Below, in pieces: positions 25,601 to 38,998 of a stretch of DNA of 64,000 bases. Numbering within the stretch: the stretch's first letter is position 1; each line of letters opens with the position of its first letter. This stretch comes from Daucus carota subsp. sativus (lineage: Eukaryota > Streptophyta > Magnoliopsida > Apiales > Apiaceae). The stretch spans positions 37,978,390 through 38,042,389 of the forward strand of contig NC_030384.2 of NCBI RefSeq assembly GCF_001625215.2, read 5' to 3'. Under the pieces are notes generated by a model, which saw nothing but the letters and a program-made list of their open reading frames with translations, made no database searches and had not been told where the DNA came from. A program made the position numbers and the translations under genes.

Positions 25601-28600
25601 CTTGTAATTGTTAAAATCTAATTATATTTGTGATAGTATCACGTGTATGTTTTTATATGTGTTTAAAAGAACGTGCCATAGATCAGTTAACGATAAGTGG
25701 TTTTGCAATAGTCTTTTATAGTATAAATACGGTGCAGCTGGTTGCAAAGATTCGAGAATCAGCAACGTGATCGACTAATTAAGCTTAATGTATAAAGGTT
25801 TGGTTCTTGAATCCACAAGAACAGAGGTACATACTAAAGTTATATTGCTATGATCTTCCTTAACAAATGCGAGTGTCTTTCATTAATTGACACACCAACT
25901 TAATTAGACTAACTACCAAAAACACATCTAGCCTTTCAGAGGTTTCGATTTATTTAAGTAAAAGAACTTCAAACATAACCAATACGTCGTCTCATCTCTG
26001 CTGCTTCAAAGAGGACCTATGCACTATGTTCTGGTTCACAGATAAGAAAGATAGAGTCAACTGAATATTAATAGATAATAACTACTTAAAACAACTTCCT
26101 GAACAACCACTCGTAACGACTTATCAACAATTATTTGTTTTATCCTTTTTGTCCTCTTTTTCCAAATAATCTGCAGCTACTTGTTCTACATCAAAATATA
26201 ATGTACCTATATCAATGTTTATGTCATTTAGTAGTACATTTAAATTATCATGCGACTGATTTTAAATGGGTGATTTCATATACACTATTATATATTGGTG
26301 AATTAGAACTTTATTAATTTAAATATAAGTATTTAAACAAAGTTTAAATAAATATATTTAATCAACTGTCAGAAAGAAGTGGTAATGGTTTATCTTCTTT
26401 CTCCAAAATCAAGTACGACCCACTCATGGGATGTTTCCATGAGCTGGATAACTCTACAAGATTAATTGGATTATAATTGGGAAACATGATTTTCTTAATA
26501 GTATTTATCACTAGAAAAAAAATATGGAAAACCATTTTTTGTTCCGTCTTTATGTATATATATAATTATATAAGGTAATGAAGGAATTAGTTTTACATTA
26601 GTTATGAAAAGGACTAATGTTATATTGATTTATGAAATTTCTCTAAAATGTATCAAAGAATAGATCTGTCTTTTTTAATACATACAGTGGCATTATACAT
26701 TGGTAAGCAGACAGTATAGTATGCCATCAGCTATGTAATATTAAATATTTTAATATATTTATTTTTCTGGCAACTGCATATATTTTGTTCTGAAGGGGAA
26801 AAAGAACATATAAATTGTGCAATGTGGATGACTTATTGGAGGCCATGGCAGGCTGCCAAGCTCATGCAATAGTGACTTTCTGCCAGTTACCTACTACTGA
26901 TTCACTGTGACGTCATTGTTTTTCTATGCGTCGATGAGTTAATAATGTTTTCATCTCCTGGAAAATTCGTAAATAACAATAACACGTCAAAATATTGGAA
27001 ATACCTGTGGGGCAGTAGGTTTGCTTTTGTTCCCCAAAGTTCCCATTATATTTATCCCTTTTGAACAAATCTCTCGGCCATTTAGACAATCAAGTTATGT
27101 CCACCTTTGCTTTGGCCTGAGGTGGTATTCCTCGAAATTCTGTTGTGCAGGCCTGATGATTGCTTACTAGGATAAGTTGATCAGCATTGTGAATCTTGCC
27201 TGCAAGTGCATAGTTTATATAATATGTTTTGGCTGCCCTAATTAATGTTCAGTTAGACGCTGAAATATAAGATTAGGATATCATATTCTACCCATCAGTA
27301 TTATAACTTCACCTATTCTAGTGCTGATGAAGGTGTTGCATTTTAGATGTTAGTGGATACTATATACACTTTGTTTCATGTTTGACCATTTGAATTTCCC
27401 CTGCTACAGATTTTTTTTTTTTTTTTTTTAATAAAATATGGGCATGAGCTTATGCTTGGTGAACATTATGTCAGGGTGAAGAGGTGACATTTGATTATAA
27501 TTACGTACGGGTTTTTGGGGCTGCTGCCAAAAAATGTGTATGTGGTTCATCTCTGTGTCGGGGTTATATAGGTGGTGATCCTTCAAGTGATGAAATTATT
27601 GTGCAAGATGATTCAGATGAAGAAGATTTAGAATCAATTACAGTTTCTGAAGATGGCGATGATAACCTGGCCAATGTGGTTTCAACTAGCAATTCTGTTG
27701 ACGTTCATGTCACAGATTTGTGTACTGTTGAGAAAGATGTTTGTGAAGAAGCTGCAACTGATGTTGAGCATTTGAAGGGTATGTCAGAGATGCATGCTCC
27801 ATATAGTTTATCGAGACCGAGAAAAGAAAACCATGCTTTAAGAACTGCTGCTGGATGTACAGGGATGGCTCCTAGCATCGAAGAACCTATGCAAAAACCT
27901 TCATCTGCTGATCCAGAACAAAGTTTTGTGGAAATGGACAGTAAGGTGGGACTAGCATCACCTATACAAACTATAGATACTTCCATGCAACTGGATGATG
28001 GAGAGAGAAAAATCATGTTAGTGTTTGACGAAATAGCAAACAAATCTTTGGGCACCACACGGAGCTTTAAGAGTGCGACAACAAAATTGGGCAGATCATC
28101 AATTGATAAAGCTGATACTCGAAGGAAGTGCAAAATTGGTGTCAAGGAAGACAGGAATGTTGTTTCGGCATCACCTCTCATCATTAATACCTCTCGCTCA
28201 CCATCATCATTTAAAAAAGGAAAACTTCAAAAGAGTGACGTGCTTGTTAAAAATGTGGAAAAAGGCAACAAATTACATCAGTTATCCTACAAACCAAATA
28301 AGCTAGTGGACAGTTCCTCAGGTGATCCTTTTGAAGCAGGTCTGCATTTTGTTTTTCCTCGTCCAACAAATGGATTTATAGTGCAGTTTTCGTATCTTAG
28401 TTCATATTTCTTTCATTGAATGCAGTCCAGGTGAAGCTTAACAAGCTGCTGAATGCTGAAGGGGGGATAAGCAAAAGAAAAGTAAGTATTTCGTTCATTG
28501 TATCTTTCATTTTTGTCAGAATCTTCTCCCATAGTTTGACTTGCATGTACATGGTCCTGGATCTTTATTTTGTTGAACTTCTAATATTTATATAAGCGAG

Positions 28601-31600
28601 CACTGTTTGAATTTTGCAATGCTGTTCTAATTTTTCCACGGTGGCAAGTTCAATGCCTGCTTGTAGCTCTATCATTTTCTTTTGTCTTTAAAATCATGAT
28701 TTTGCACATTTATGTCTTGCTTTCTTTGATATCATAAATGTCTAATATACAAAGAATATGTTAGACAACACTCTTTGTAATTTTTGTGAAGCTGTACTTT
28801 AACTTTTTTTTAATCATCTTCCTGTAACAGGATGCATCAAAGGTGTACCTGAAGCTTCTCTTCTTAACTGCTGCTTCTGGAGATGGTGGCAATGGAGAAG
28901 CAATTCAAAGGTTAGTAAGGATCTTGCTCACTATACTAAGTCTTTCTGTTTGGTTAACATATACTAAAGATAGTATTTAATTATATATTTGCTGCAGCAA
29001 CCGAGATCTTTCGATGATTCTTGATGCCCTCCTGAAAACACAATCACGAACTGTTTTGGCTGATATAATTAACAAAAATGGTTTGTCCCTTGGCTTATTG
29101 TATAACGTGTTACCTGCATCTCCTTTTGAAATGTGTTAATGTTGGAATGTTCTAAAATTGTGCTTCTATGTTTAGGTCTGCAGATGTTGCACAATATAAT
29201 GAAGCGGTGCAGAAAAGAGTTTCATAAGATTCCAATTCTCAGAAAGCTTCTCAAGGTGCATATGTTATGACATGTATATTATGCATTTAACTTATTTGTT
29301 TCCAAATCATTTATATGGTACATGTATATTTTTCCTAGATTTTCTAGTGATGATGTCTATGACAACTATTGAGTAGAAATGTAAAGACTTCTATTGTGTT
29401 AAGGAACCTATTGGTACAAGCATTAACCATCTGTGTGGTTAAGTTAATAGTTAATACCACTCTTCTGGCCTTGTGTTATCACTCTGATCAGCTTTTTAGT
29501 AGCTTATTTAATTTTTGGACAACTAAACTGCACCCAGCTCAAGGAATGTATTTTTGCAGCTCTTTTCTATTCATATTTTAAAAATTTCTCCACTTAAATG
29601 CTAAGCAAGTTTGTCTACATCTTATTATGTGGTATAGTTCAAATTTATGTGATCATCATATTAGAGCCTAATTATATTTAAGCGGGTTAATTAAGAATTA
29701 TGGGTATTCCATTTGTTACTTACTATGTTTGTCAGATTGAGTTCTTGATTGGTGTTTCAAGTATCCGTAGCTAAATGTAGGTGGAAGGTCTTATAGGCTC
29801 TGCTTACATGGATGTAGTACTTGTTTATTATTTTAAAAATGACTAAATTTAACCTGACTGCTGGCACGAAGCAACTTCAGATGGTATTGCGTTGCATAGG
29901 GTTTATATGAGGCGAGATATCTTTTAAAGCCCCTGGCCATAAACGAATTATTGTGAAGATATTTAAGTTGTTTTTGGCAGCTTATATAATGACAATTTTA
30001 TTTGTACAGAGTTTCTTTGTTGAACAGTATTTTATTATCATGAAGTTGCAGAAAGAAGTTTGAGACCTGAATGATTGTATGACAAACTGCCTACTGTTTG
30101 TTTATGTAGGTCATAGAGTACCTGGCCATGAGGGAGATACTTACCCTGGAACACATCACTACTGGCCCCCGCTGTGTTGGGGTGGAGAGGTCAGAGTGAA
30201 TTTTCATTTCATTATCTGTTTTACGTGTTTCACATATATTTTTTTTACCATCATATATTTTCATTATTGCTTGCTTTTGAGGATTGTTTGATTGGCATAT
30301 ATGGCACTACAAACACAGGCACACCGCACACACATCACACATGCACAGATAACATTAAATGACCTAATAGAAACCTCTAAGCTATTTGGCAAAAGTCCAC
30401 CGTGTGCTTATACTTAGTTGGTTGATAATATAACGAAAAAGTATATTGTTGTTGAAGCTGAATGATTCCTTAATTAAGTCAAAACTGAGCAGTGACAATG
30501 TACTTTTATTTGTGCAAACATTTGCCTGTTGTTTATGATGCGATCTACTTGATGAATACCTTGATGTATATTTAGGACTATGTTTAAGTAAACTTTGTAA
30601 ACTCATCTGCAAAATTTTAATAAATGAGATCTCAAAGGGCAGGTTCCGATACAAAATTTAGTGTTTAAACTGTTCTGGATATCTAAGGCAGAATGCTTTT
30701 GTACTATCCTTTGCCAGTGTTTGATTGGTCTACCTAGGTACTAGGTGCACCCTGTAACTCCTGATGCATACTGTATGGGTAATTAGCCATTAGATTACTG
30801 TCTCACTGGACTAAATTACAATAGGTTGACATATACTTTGCCGTATGTAAATTTGTCTTATTGATTTTAACACATCCAGTTTCTGTTTCCATTGTGATTC
30901 TGTGGGTCAAAATCTGAGGCTGCGACTTATTTTCTGTTGTGCAGTTTTAGGGAGTCAATCCTGTCATTGACAGAGCATGATGACAAACAGGTAACTTTCT
31001 CTTTCTAGAATGTCAGTTATTATATTCCGTAGTTTCTGTAGATTCTCTTCTGTAACATGTTCTATTTTTTCTAGCTGATAAAGTTTGATGTGGTTTTTTC
31101 TTTACTATGTTTCTCTTGCTCAGTTTATTTTAGTTAGAAATTAGCTTTGAATCTCATTTCAGCTTGTTTAGTTTATATTCATTATATTGCCATAACCCAT
31201 TCAAGATCAAGACTGATCTTTGACTATAGAATAATAGTAATGCACACATGTGAGGAAGGTAATTTTTATCATCTAAATTGACCTGATTGACTTAAATTAT
31301 TTTTGGAGAAAGCAATTAGTAACTTTAAAATGCATCGAGTTTTGCTCTCTTATTGTGCGGGTTAACCTGTCCTTTTAATGTTGAACCTACTCTAAACTCC
31401 ATTGTCCTAATATGGAGATAACAATATCTTTTAAACAGCCACATTGTTGGAGAGATGATGATGGATAATAAGATGTTATCAAGCTGAAGCGTTATTCTTT
31501 TGCAGATTCTAATAAGTACTTAAGTTTATGATACGCATAACAGTTTAGTACCTTTGTTGTTTGTTTATAGTAATAATGGACCTGAATAATATGTATTGCT

Positions 31601-31637
31601 GACTCATTATGTGGTTTAGTCTGGGGTAAACCTTTAT

Positions 31638-31682
<45 letters not shown>

Positions 31683-32934
31683 CATACGTTTCTAAAAAAT
31701 TACAATACCATTTCAGATAGATTTGAAGATTTTTGTTGTCTCTTTTCTTGCACAACAGGTTCATAAAATTGCACGTAGTTTTCGAGATAAATGGATTCCT
31801 CGACATTTAAGGAAAAACAATTACATGGACAGAGAATCTAGTAAGATGGATTTTCACAGGAGGGCCTCAAACTGCAACAGGTTATCAGCAATACACTGTC
31901 AGTCATCGGATTTGGGTGAAAGACGGCCTGAGTCAGTAGAATGCATCAAGCAACAAGAAAGGGGGGAGAAAGTTTGTCGTGAAAAGTTGGACAGCTGCTC
32001 TGCATCATGTAGTAATGACTGTGTTGCCAGTGAAACAAGCTCAGGCAAGCGTAAAAGTGGATGGGACCAACCAGCAGAGTCAGGCCTAGGTATAGGTTCT
32101 CCCCCACATAAAAAATCAAGAACCGATCCCGTAAATGTACAAATTTCAAAGATACACCCACGGCATGGGATTACTGGTGTGTGGTCTAACCAGGCTGCCA
32201 TCATATATGAGGAAAAACATACAAACCGATCTGTAAATGATTCCCCTCATCCAACCAAAACCAAAGATGTAGATGATAACGGGCAGAACTTTGGTGGGGA
32301 TGTACCTCCTGGGTTTTCTTCTCCTTACAAAGATTCTTTAGTGTCATCTAGTGGTGCTTCAACTGCTAAAGGTCTTCACATAGAAAAGTGCTTCTGCCCT
32401 GAGTACCAGTATGAAGGCGTAGTAGGTCATCCGCAAGAGAGATTTATTTCAAGGATGCCTGTTTCATTTGGAATTCCATTGCATGCGGTGGAGCAATTTG
32501 GTAGACCTCTAGCTGAAACTGCTGAGAATTTGGCTGTAGCTGCTGGAATTCCTTTTTACCCTTACCCTCCACTACCTTCGTATGGCCGCGATAGGCGAAG
32601 CTCTGAATATGCTTCATGTTCTTTGACTGTAAAATCAGATGCAGTTGTGAAGGAAGAATTTCAAAATAGTGCCACTTATCGGTCGGATCAAAATACTTCT
32701 AGCACATCTGCTGCTGCCACTCTGGATTTGGAACATCCTACTGCCATCAAACAGCACAATTCTCAAGGAACAAGTGGCTCCTCCAATTGCTTGGAAAGGA
32801 AATTCTTTAGGCAGCAAAGATGGAGCAATACAAAATTTAGTCCTCCCTGGGTCCGGAATAGACTTGGTGGGGGGAACTTTGGGTACGGTCCAAGAAATGG
32901 AGACAAATTTTATAGGCCTCGGCACTGGAGCTAA
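16671..32934 (+). CDS. SDG8: SDG8/ASHH2/EFS-type histone H3K36 methyltransferase
   Basis: Adds di- and trimethyl groups to H3K36 on transcribed chromatin; the Arabidopsis orthologue delays flowering through FLC and acts in branching and defence. Coding exons: 16671-18075, 18459-18657, 21588-21754, 21859-21938, 23004-23135, 23214-23330, 23713-23805, 24115-24192, 24570-24626, 27475-28339, 28426-28481, 28831-28910, 28998-29080, 29176-29255, 30110-30189, 30945-30990, 31759-32934 (1597 aa). Order: disordered N-terminus; CW zinc finger about 505-560 ('[14 protein letters not shown]', then 'WICEDN'); AWS 618-661 (Cys-rich, '[20 protein letters not shown]'); SET about 662-790 with 'EYVGE', '[12 protein letters not shown]' and 'VTFDYNY'; post-SET '[14 protein letters not shown]'. 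All catalytic motifs are present. A helical region follows in exons 11-17 ('[16 protein letters not shown]'), then a Pro/Gly-rich tail. The part before the CW finger (about 500 aa) is much shorter than in Arabidopsis. Introns 2 and 9 are about 2.9 kb each. Confidence 0.95.
18722..19085. mobile_element. Tourist-like (PIF/Harbinger) MITE in SDG8 intron 2
   Basis: The ends 'gagcaactccaatgcaatgc' and (reverse strand) 'gagcaagtccaacgctagat' form terminal inverted repeats. Both ends are flanked by TTA (18719-18721 and 19086-19088), the target duplication of PIF/Harbinger elements. The 364-bp interior repeats 'atccttggttctatat' and has no coding capacity. It lies wholly inside the intron. Confidence 0.85.
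31641..31681. repeat. (AT)20 microsatellite
   Basis: About 40 bases of uninterrupted AT dinucleotides lie in the last intron of SDG8, some 80 bases before the final exon. Confidence 0.95.
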
Positions 32935-34980
32935 CATACTGAAAGGTTTGTCTAGCTCAGAGCAGATACATGTGGAAGTAGGAGTTGTGGGGATACAATT
33001 TAGCAACACCAAACTTAGCTTTTAGCCATCAAAATATCTAGATATACCATCTCCAGTTTTCCTTTGTACTTGCTGTTCTTTAATTATTTTCTCAGAATAG
33101 AATCAAGGTATTATATGGTACTGCATCTAGTCCTGGTGTTTTATAGGTTTGGAAAGCAATTATCCTGATTTAGTATTCCATCGGCTGGACATTTACACCT
33201 CAAAGAGGTAAGCAACCTGTTGTTTTCATAAATTTGAAATTTGTTTGATAAGTTAACAATATGTATACTTTTTTTTTTTAAGGTCAGTGACGTGCAGCGA
33301 CTTGCAAACAAATGATGTGTGTGTGTGTGTGTGTGTGAATGTCCTAAGAAATGTCAAAAGCTGTTTTGTAAACCTATAATATTATATATTGATACATATA
33401 CCAAAGTGGTAGTGCTTCAGCGGTATGAGTGTATGACACCCTCTACCCCTTGGTATGAGGTTAAGGGGTCAAGTCTCATATTATTACATTGGTTAGTGGG
33501 TACACTCATATCCTCTACCTCAGGTACGAGGTTAAGGGGCCAAGTCATTACATTGGTTAGTGGTCTTTGAATCGGATTTTGAAAAGCAGTGCATTAATGA
33601 CATTCGAGCCACATTTTTTGAGACCCTAGCATTTTTTTAACCCTACATACAGTTTTAGTTCTGTACTTAGAAATTGAACCTTTGGGAGACTTTGCTGCTG
33701 ATTCTGGTGTTTTTCCCCTCTATTATCAAGACATGTATGTCTAGTATCAAATATCAAACACTTTTAAGAGTTGCTCTTTAGTAAGCAAATTCTAGGTACT
33801 GTTTTAATAGTTGATGAAGAATAAGCTTTCATTTAGTACCGGATCGATTTCAGTTATATCTGTCAAACATTTTATAATTTTAATGCAAGCAGCCTGTAAT
33901 CAACTTGTTAAATAAATGTCAGTGTATAGGTTGTTTTTATTATGTATATACTTTTGCTAGGAGGTTGTAGTAACTTGAATAATTTCTAACTAAATTTTGA
34001 AAACACGAGTTCAGTTTGCTAGCTGAAATTATGTGCATATAATATTGACACATTTTTGAATATGATATTGTTAGAGTTCGAGTGATTATGCACAGTTAAC
34101 ATGAGAAATCGGTTAATAGTAATAATTTAGAGATTAACTGAACGTTAGAAGATCTAAGATGGTGCAAGACAGATAGCTGAAGTTGTAGGATGACGTCTGA
34201 AGAAATGTAGAGAGAAATCACATTTCTCCTATTCTTGTAAACTATCAATCCTCCCTCCACGATATTTACATATCGTAGATATTCAGCATGGCTATCGTTA
34301 AATTAGACATGTCCGATCCAATTCTTTCTCAAATATTCAAGTTTGGCCGTCTAGAATCCATATTAATTTTCGGGTACAACATGCATCTAAAATCATAAAA
34401 ATTTATATAACTTGAGCTCAGTTTGAGCATTTTCCTAAGTCGAGAATCATAAAAAGCTCAGTTTGAGTATTTTTCCAATCGAAATCTAGTATCAAGTCGA
34501 GTGAGAACGAATAGCTTAGACTCCTTCAGGGTAATATCGTTTGGGTTCTATCGATATTGGACTCTGGGAAAAAGTGGCCAACCGTCACCGGAATCTACAG
34601 TTGGTAACAAATGGTTAGCAAGATTTTAAAGCTCTGTGCATATGGTTTTTGTCTTTATCCCGGTTGTGTTTTTTTAAGCGAATAAAACCGAGTAGCATCA
34701 TATATCTTTTCTGGATGAATTTAACCTTGCAGAAATATCAAAAATGCCAAATAATGTGCGTTTAAACTACACCAAAATTGCATAATCTATACCATTCATA
34801 TATGAATTACATTATGTGAACTACATTATGTGGGTTATCCCAGAAAGATATATACATAATATGCTATCATGTCTTTAACTTATAAGGACATTCTGAGACC
34901 GGTAACATCCAAAATTGTATAAGCAGATTATATAATCGTCGACTCTATTTGATCATCCAAGTGGAGTAACAATGTAACAT
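32935..34980. other. SDG8 3' flank and spacer to TCHQD
   Basis: The first few hundred bases should be the SDG8 3' UTR. A splice-like pair may exist, because 'tgaaag|gtttgt' follows the stop closely, but nothing forces it. A (GT)n run lies at 33315-33337 and a degenerate tandem duplication at 33430-33565. The rest is AT-rich without coding signal. Because TCHQD is on the opposite strand, both genes end into this spacer. Confidence 0.5.
33430..33565 (+). repeat. Tandem duplication, period about 72 bp
   Basis: 'cctctaccccttggtatgag' with 'gttaaggggtcaagtc' and 'attacattggttagtgg' is followed about 72 bases later by a second copy with small deletions ('cctctacctcaggtacgag', 'gttaaggggccaagtc', 'attacattggttagtgg'). 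Confidence 0.75.
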
Positions 34981-35966
34981 TCAATACCTCTTTAGCAAAC
35001 TTCTGAAGCGAAGAAAGCACCAGGTCTTTACAAGTGTTTTCTGCTTTCTCCAGCCACTGAAGTACATCCCAATCACCTTCTTGTAACTAGCTCTCTGCTG
35101 CACTAAATGCCAATATTCTAAAATACGAGGCCGGTTATTTATGTACTTATCTTCGAGTTTTAAGAGAACTAACCGAGCCAGTAACGGAATGAGCATCACA
35201 TCTGCCAAATTGAATTCTTCTCCTGCTAAATACAATGTTGCACTCAGTTTCGTTTCGACTTCATCAAGAAGCTTTACTAGATGTTCCTCACTACGTTTTA
35301 GAACTTCAGCGTTTCTCAGTTTCTCTTCTGTTTCATAAGCAGTTCTTAGCTTGGAATGATACGAAGTTGCTAGATCAGGAGCCTCTGCCATCCGAGCAAT
35401 GATCACGCGCCTAATAAATTTGGAAACGAACAAACGATAGTTTACAGGTACATGGGCCAATGTAAAATACTTGGGGTTCCACTCCTGTATTTTACGCATC
35501 CATTCAAGGACTTCACTACTACTTGGAATAAAGTTTTCACCACCAGAGGAGACTGCTGCTATTCTTTCAATATACCTGCAAAGTTCAACACTCAATAATG
35601 AATGGTGTCTTCTACAAACAAACACGCCTTAGTTTCTATGGTTTGTTTTATATGTTCATTGTATAAAGGTGTCACTATAACATCTAAGACTGAACCGCTG
35701 AAGAATAAAACAGTTCAAAAATATTTAAGGATAGAAATATGAGGGGAGGAAACGTACTGAATTATCTCTATCGTATTGAATATGATGTGGGAACCGTTTT
35801 GGAACACAGGAAGTTTGGCAGTTGGATTCATTCGGAAGAAAGACACATCCATGTTTTTCCCGGTAATTGGATTGATGTGGTATGATGTGTAGTCAATTTG
35901 CCTTTCTTCTAAAGCAAGCCTTACCTTCTGACTATCTAAAGAATATGGATGATGGTAGAGCTGCAT
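34981..35966 (-). CDS. TCHQD: TCHQD-class glutathione S-transferase
   Basis: Member of the plant TCHQD class of GSTs, named for resemblance to tetrachlorohydroquinone dehalogenases; the physiological substrate is not settled. Two exons, 35966-35758 and 35575-34981, join in phase (CAG split) to give 267 aa, the usual family length. The N-terminal thioredoxin-like domain (1-75) reads 'MQLYHHPYSLDSQKVRLALE', with Ser in the expected active-site zone and the cis-Pro motif 'AKLPVFQNGSHI' of the glutathione site. The all-helical C-terminal domain (about 80-267) includes 'YLAGEEFNLADVMLIPLLAR', the conserved N-capping box region of GSTs. The basic tail 'KTLVKTWCFLRFRSLLKRY' is typical of the class and may be an amphipathic membrane-associating segment. 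The gene converges on SDG8, as in the remembered Arabidopsis order. Confidence 0.93.
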
Positions 35967-38900
35967 GATCGTAGCTACATCAACTATTCAGGACTCGGAT
36001 TTGATCTTGGTTGCTAGAATTGAAGATTGGACATCAAGTACATCACAATGGAAGAGCCTTAACATCAAAACCTGAATTTAAAAATGGATCATTCCTTGGA
36101 ATATAAAAAGATTGGGAAAAAAAGAGATAAAGCAGAGATATTCCAATTTATTATCGAGATATATATCTTCAAGAAGTGTGTGGGGTGGTGACATCACAGC
36201 ATGGAAACGGATCCTGAAATATCTAAAATTGCAGGAAGACCAGACGTGCGATTAGCATCAAAATGAGTGCCATCTATAACGTGGCTCAGGCTCACAAGCA
36301 TTTTAACATACAAAAGTTAAAGGAATCTAATGCTCATGAGCATAAAAAAGGATATGAGACTGGAAGCTAGTTGGATTGTGTTGTGTTCACATACTCATAT
36401 GCACTTTATCTTTTCTAAAACTTAAGGAGCCATATTACAAACCTCAACACACTCATTCTCGTATTAATAAATATTCTTGTATCACCTTAGTTGTATCAAC
36501 CCACTAACTAAATCAGAAACAATTGTACAAATAGCTACCCTTGGTACAAACAATCAAACTGAGTGACGATTGCTCCTATCATAATCACACAATAACAAAT
36601 ATCTATAGCACATAATACATATGCATCATTCCTCAACCAAAAACACACAATATGCCTCAGAAATAGGATCAGAGGAGGTCAAATTCCCAAACGCAGGCAG
36701 ACCTTAGCCAGATTTCTATGAATTTTCAAAGAGCCTATTTGCGTAAACCGTAAACCATACGACATATCTTCTTTGCTGAATCCAAAACTGGGAAATCCAA
36801 AGAACATCATATTCATATAAAAAATGATCTTTATCAATTAACAACAGTAGAAGCCACCTGAACTTCTAAATTACCTCATAATTAAACTTAAGCCCAGAAA
36901 TAAATACACTCACACTGTCACACACCGTAATATAGCCATAGAATAGAACCATAACATAAGTACCACTCAGATACAAAAACCAGCATATATAGATTACCAA
37001 AAAAAAAAGTACATATAACAGAAACAAGATAAAGCAAAATTGATCAGCCAAAAAAGAAAGGAACTATATAAAGAAGCGGAATTGAGTTGAATGAGAAATA
37101 CCCAGATGGCGAAAAGAAGCTTTGAGGAAGTTAAAATGTGGAATTGAGGATGGAAAGGTGGGAACTTTTGGTTCTTGTGGTGTTTAATGGAGATACTATA
37201 GCACCCTTTTTGGGGAAGATGAGATAATAATACTGATCCTAAAGCTTTTCAAATTTCACTTTACAATTCTTGGGTCTATGTAATTATTGCATCATACTAG
37301 CTCCGTCTAATAGAGAGGGCTTTAAGGGAAAACCCCCCTGCAATTTCAGCTTGCTGTTCGTGTGTGTCCTGTTTCTTTACGTTTTTTTTTGTTATGTTTT
37401 TTCACGCTCATTAATGTATAATTTTATAATATATTTTTTAATTTTTTTCTCTGAATAAAATTTTGATGATTAAAATTTTATTTTAAAAAAAAAATTTATA
37501 AAAATTTATGAAATTATATTTTATAGAAGTCTCAAAATACGTGCATGGTATAAGTAAACTATTTAGAAGGAGAGAGTAGTATTTATTTATCTACTGTGTT
37601 TTTTTAGGTCATAAATTATAAATTATCGATCCAGTTTATTTTACTTGTAACTTATTTCCCGTTATCCAAACAACCGAGTCAATGCTTTACCATTTCCAAT
37701 TGTCAATTGACGTCATATTTATAAATTTAAATAAATTGATAATAAGCAGAATAAAATTAATAAAAAGTAATATGATGCGTGAAAGTGGGGCCATCTTCTA
37801 AAAAAATATTTTAATATAATATTTATTTTAATCAACGAAAATATGTTTTATCTAAAGTAATTTTAAAGAACATCAAGAAACAAAAGAATCTTGAAAATAA
37901 AACCTGTTAATTAAATTTATAAAACAACGAATATTCGAAAACAATAAAATCTATAATGTCTTTAAACGATAAAGTAAACTTTCTTTTTACAGATAGTCAA
38001 GAATTATCTGGCAGCTTCTTTTTTTGTTAATAATTGATTAATATCCTTTAGGCTTTAGTTATGAAAATTGACATGAAAACCGTATGCATTCGTCACGATA
38101 TCAAACAAAAAAACATATCAAATCACTTTATCTGGTGAGCATTAGTATTATTTTAATTGCAAATATTTTAATCAAGCGCCAGGAAGTCGGTAACGACGAC
38201 TGTACTAAGCAGATGACAAAATGTCGGTTGTGGACGGTCCATTATTTTGGTTTTGCGGGCCCCTTCACTAGTACGTACTCTAATGTTTCCGTTACGTTAT
38301 TGCATGTATGTGCATGAAATATAATATTATAATTTATTTATTTTAATTTTTTTTGAACAAAAGTTTAATATTTAAATTTTCGTGCAGTAAAAGAAAATTT
38401 TAAAAATTTAATCACATATTATATTTGATAAAAATATTGAAATATGTGTCGAACAATTGAAAAAATTATAAAATTACGGAGAGAGCACAGTTCACCTAAT
38501 GGAAGAACAAAATTTCTCTCGTCACAATGCAATAAGAGATTTGAAGGCTGGAAACCCAAAGATCTTCCCGGAATTAATTAAACTAATTTGAAATTGATTC
38601 ACGTTATAATACTAACATTATTAAAATTTTCCAAGCGATTTCGAAATATTAGTAGGATATCTTATAATATACCTTGATCGGAATTCTAATTTCCCGCCAC
38701 TCGATATCAGGTACATGCAACATTAAGACAGATTCTAGTAATCATATTTTTAGTCTTAAGCACACGATAATCATATATATTACACGAAGGTAATTAAGTA
38801 TCCAAATGAAACGCAGATTTTTGTCATATATATATCTAAGTGAACGGTGGTGCTAATTGTTCGGAATAAAATGCGAGAATAAATATATTGATCTCCACTT

Positions 38901-38998
38901 CCCGTACTGCCCATGTCCTCTTCATGGATCGAATGAAGTATCAATCTGCTGATGCCAAAAACATATGTGCACAGGTGAGAACACTGTTATATTTGGGT
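35967..38998. other. Upstream region of TCHQD and 3' flank of the B-sister gene
   Basis: Both neighbours are on the minus strand. The part at 36000-37150 is less AT-rich than the rest and ends in a GA-rich segment ('atggcgaaaagaagctttgaggaag', 37105-37130) that could be the distal TCHQD leader, but I cannot prove splicing. AT-rich foldback relics lie at about 37290-37580 and 38290-38490. Both contain A/T stretches around 'ttgaaaaaa(a/t)t' and a boundary with 'ggagagag', like the copy near 10110-10330. No coding sequence is supported. Confidence 0.5.

Noticed and set aside
27705..28184. Minus-strand 159-codon frame opposite SDG8 exon 10
   Set aside because: It lies wholly inside a coding exon on the other strand whose frame and splicing are well supported.
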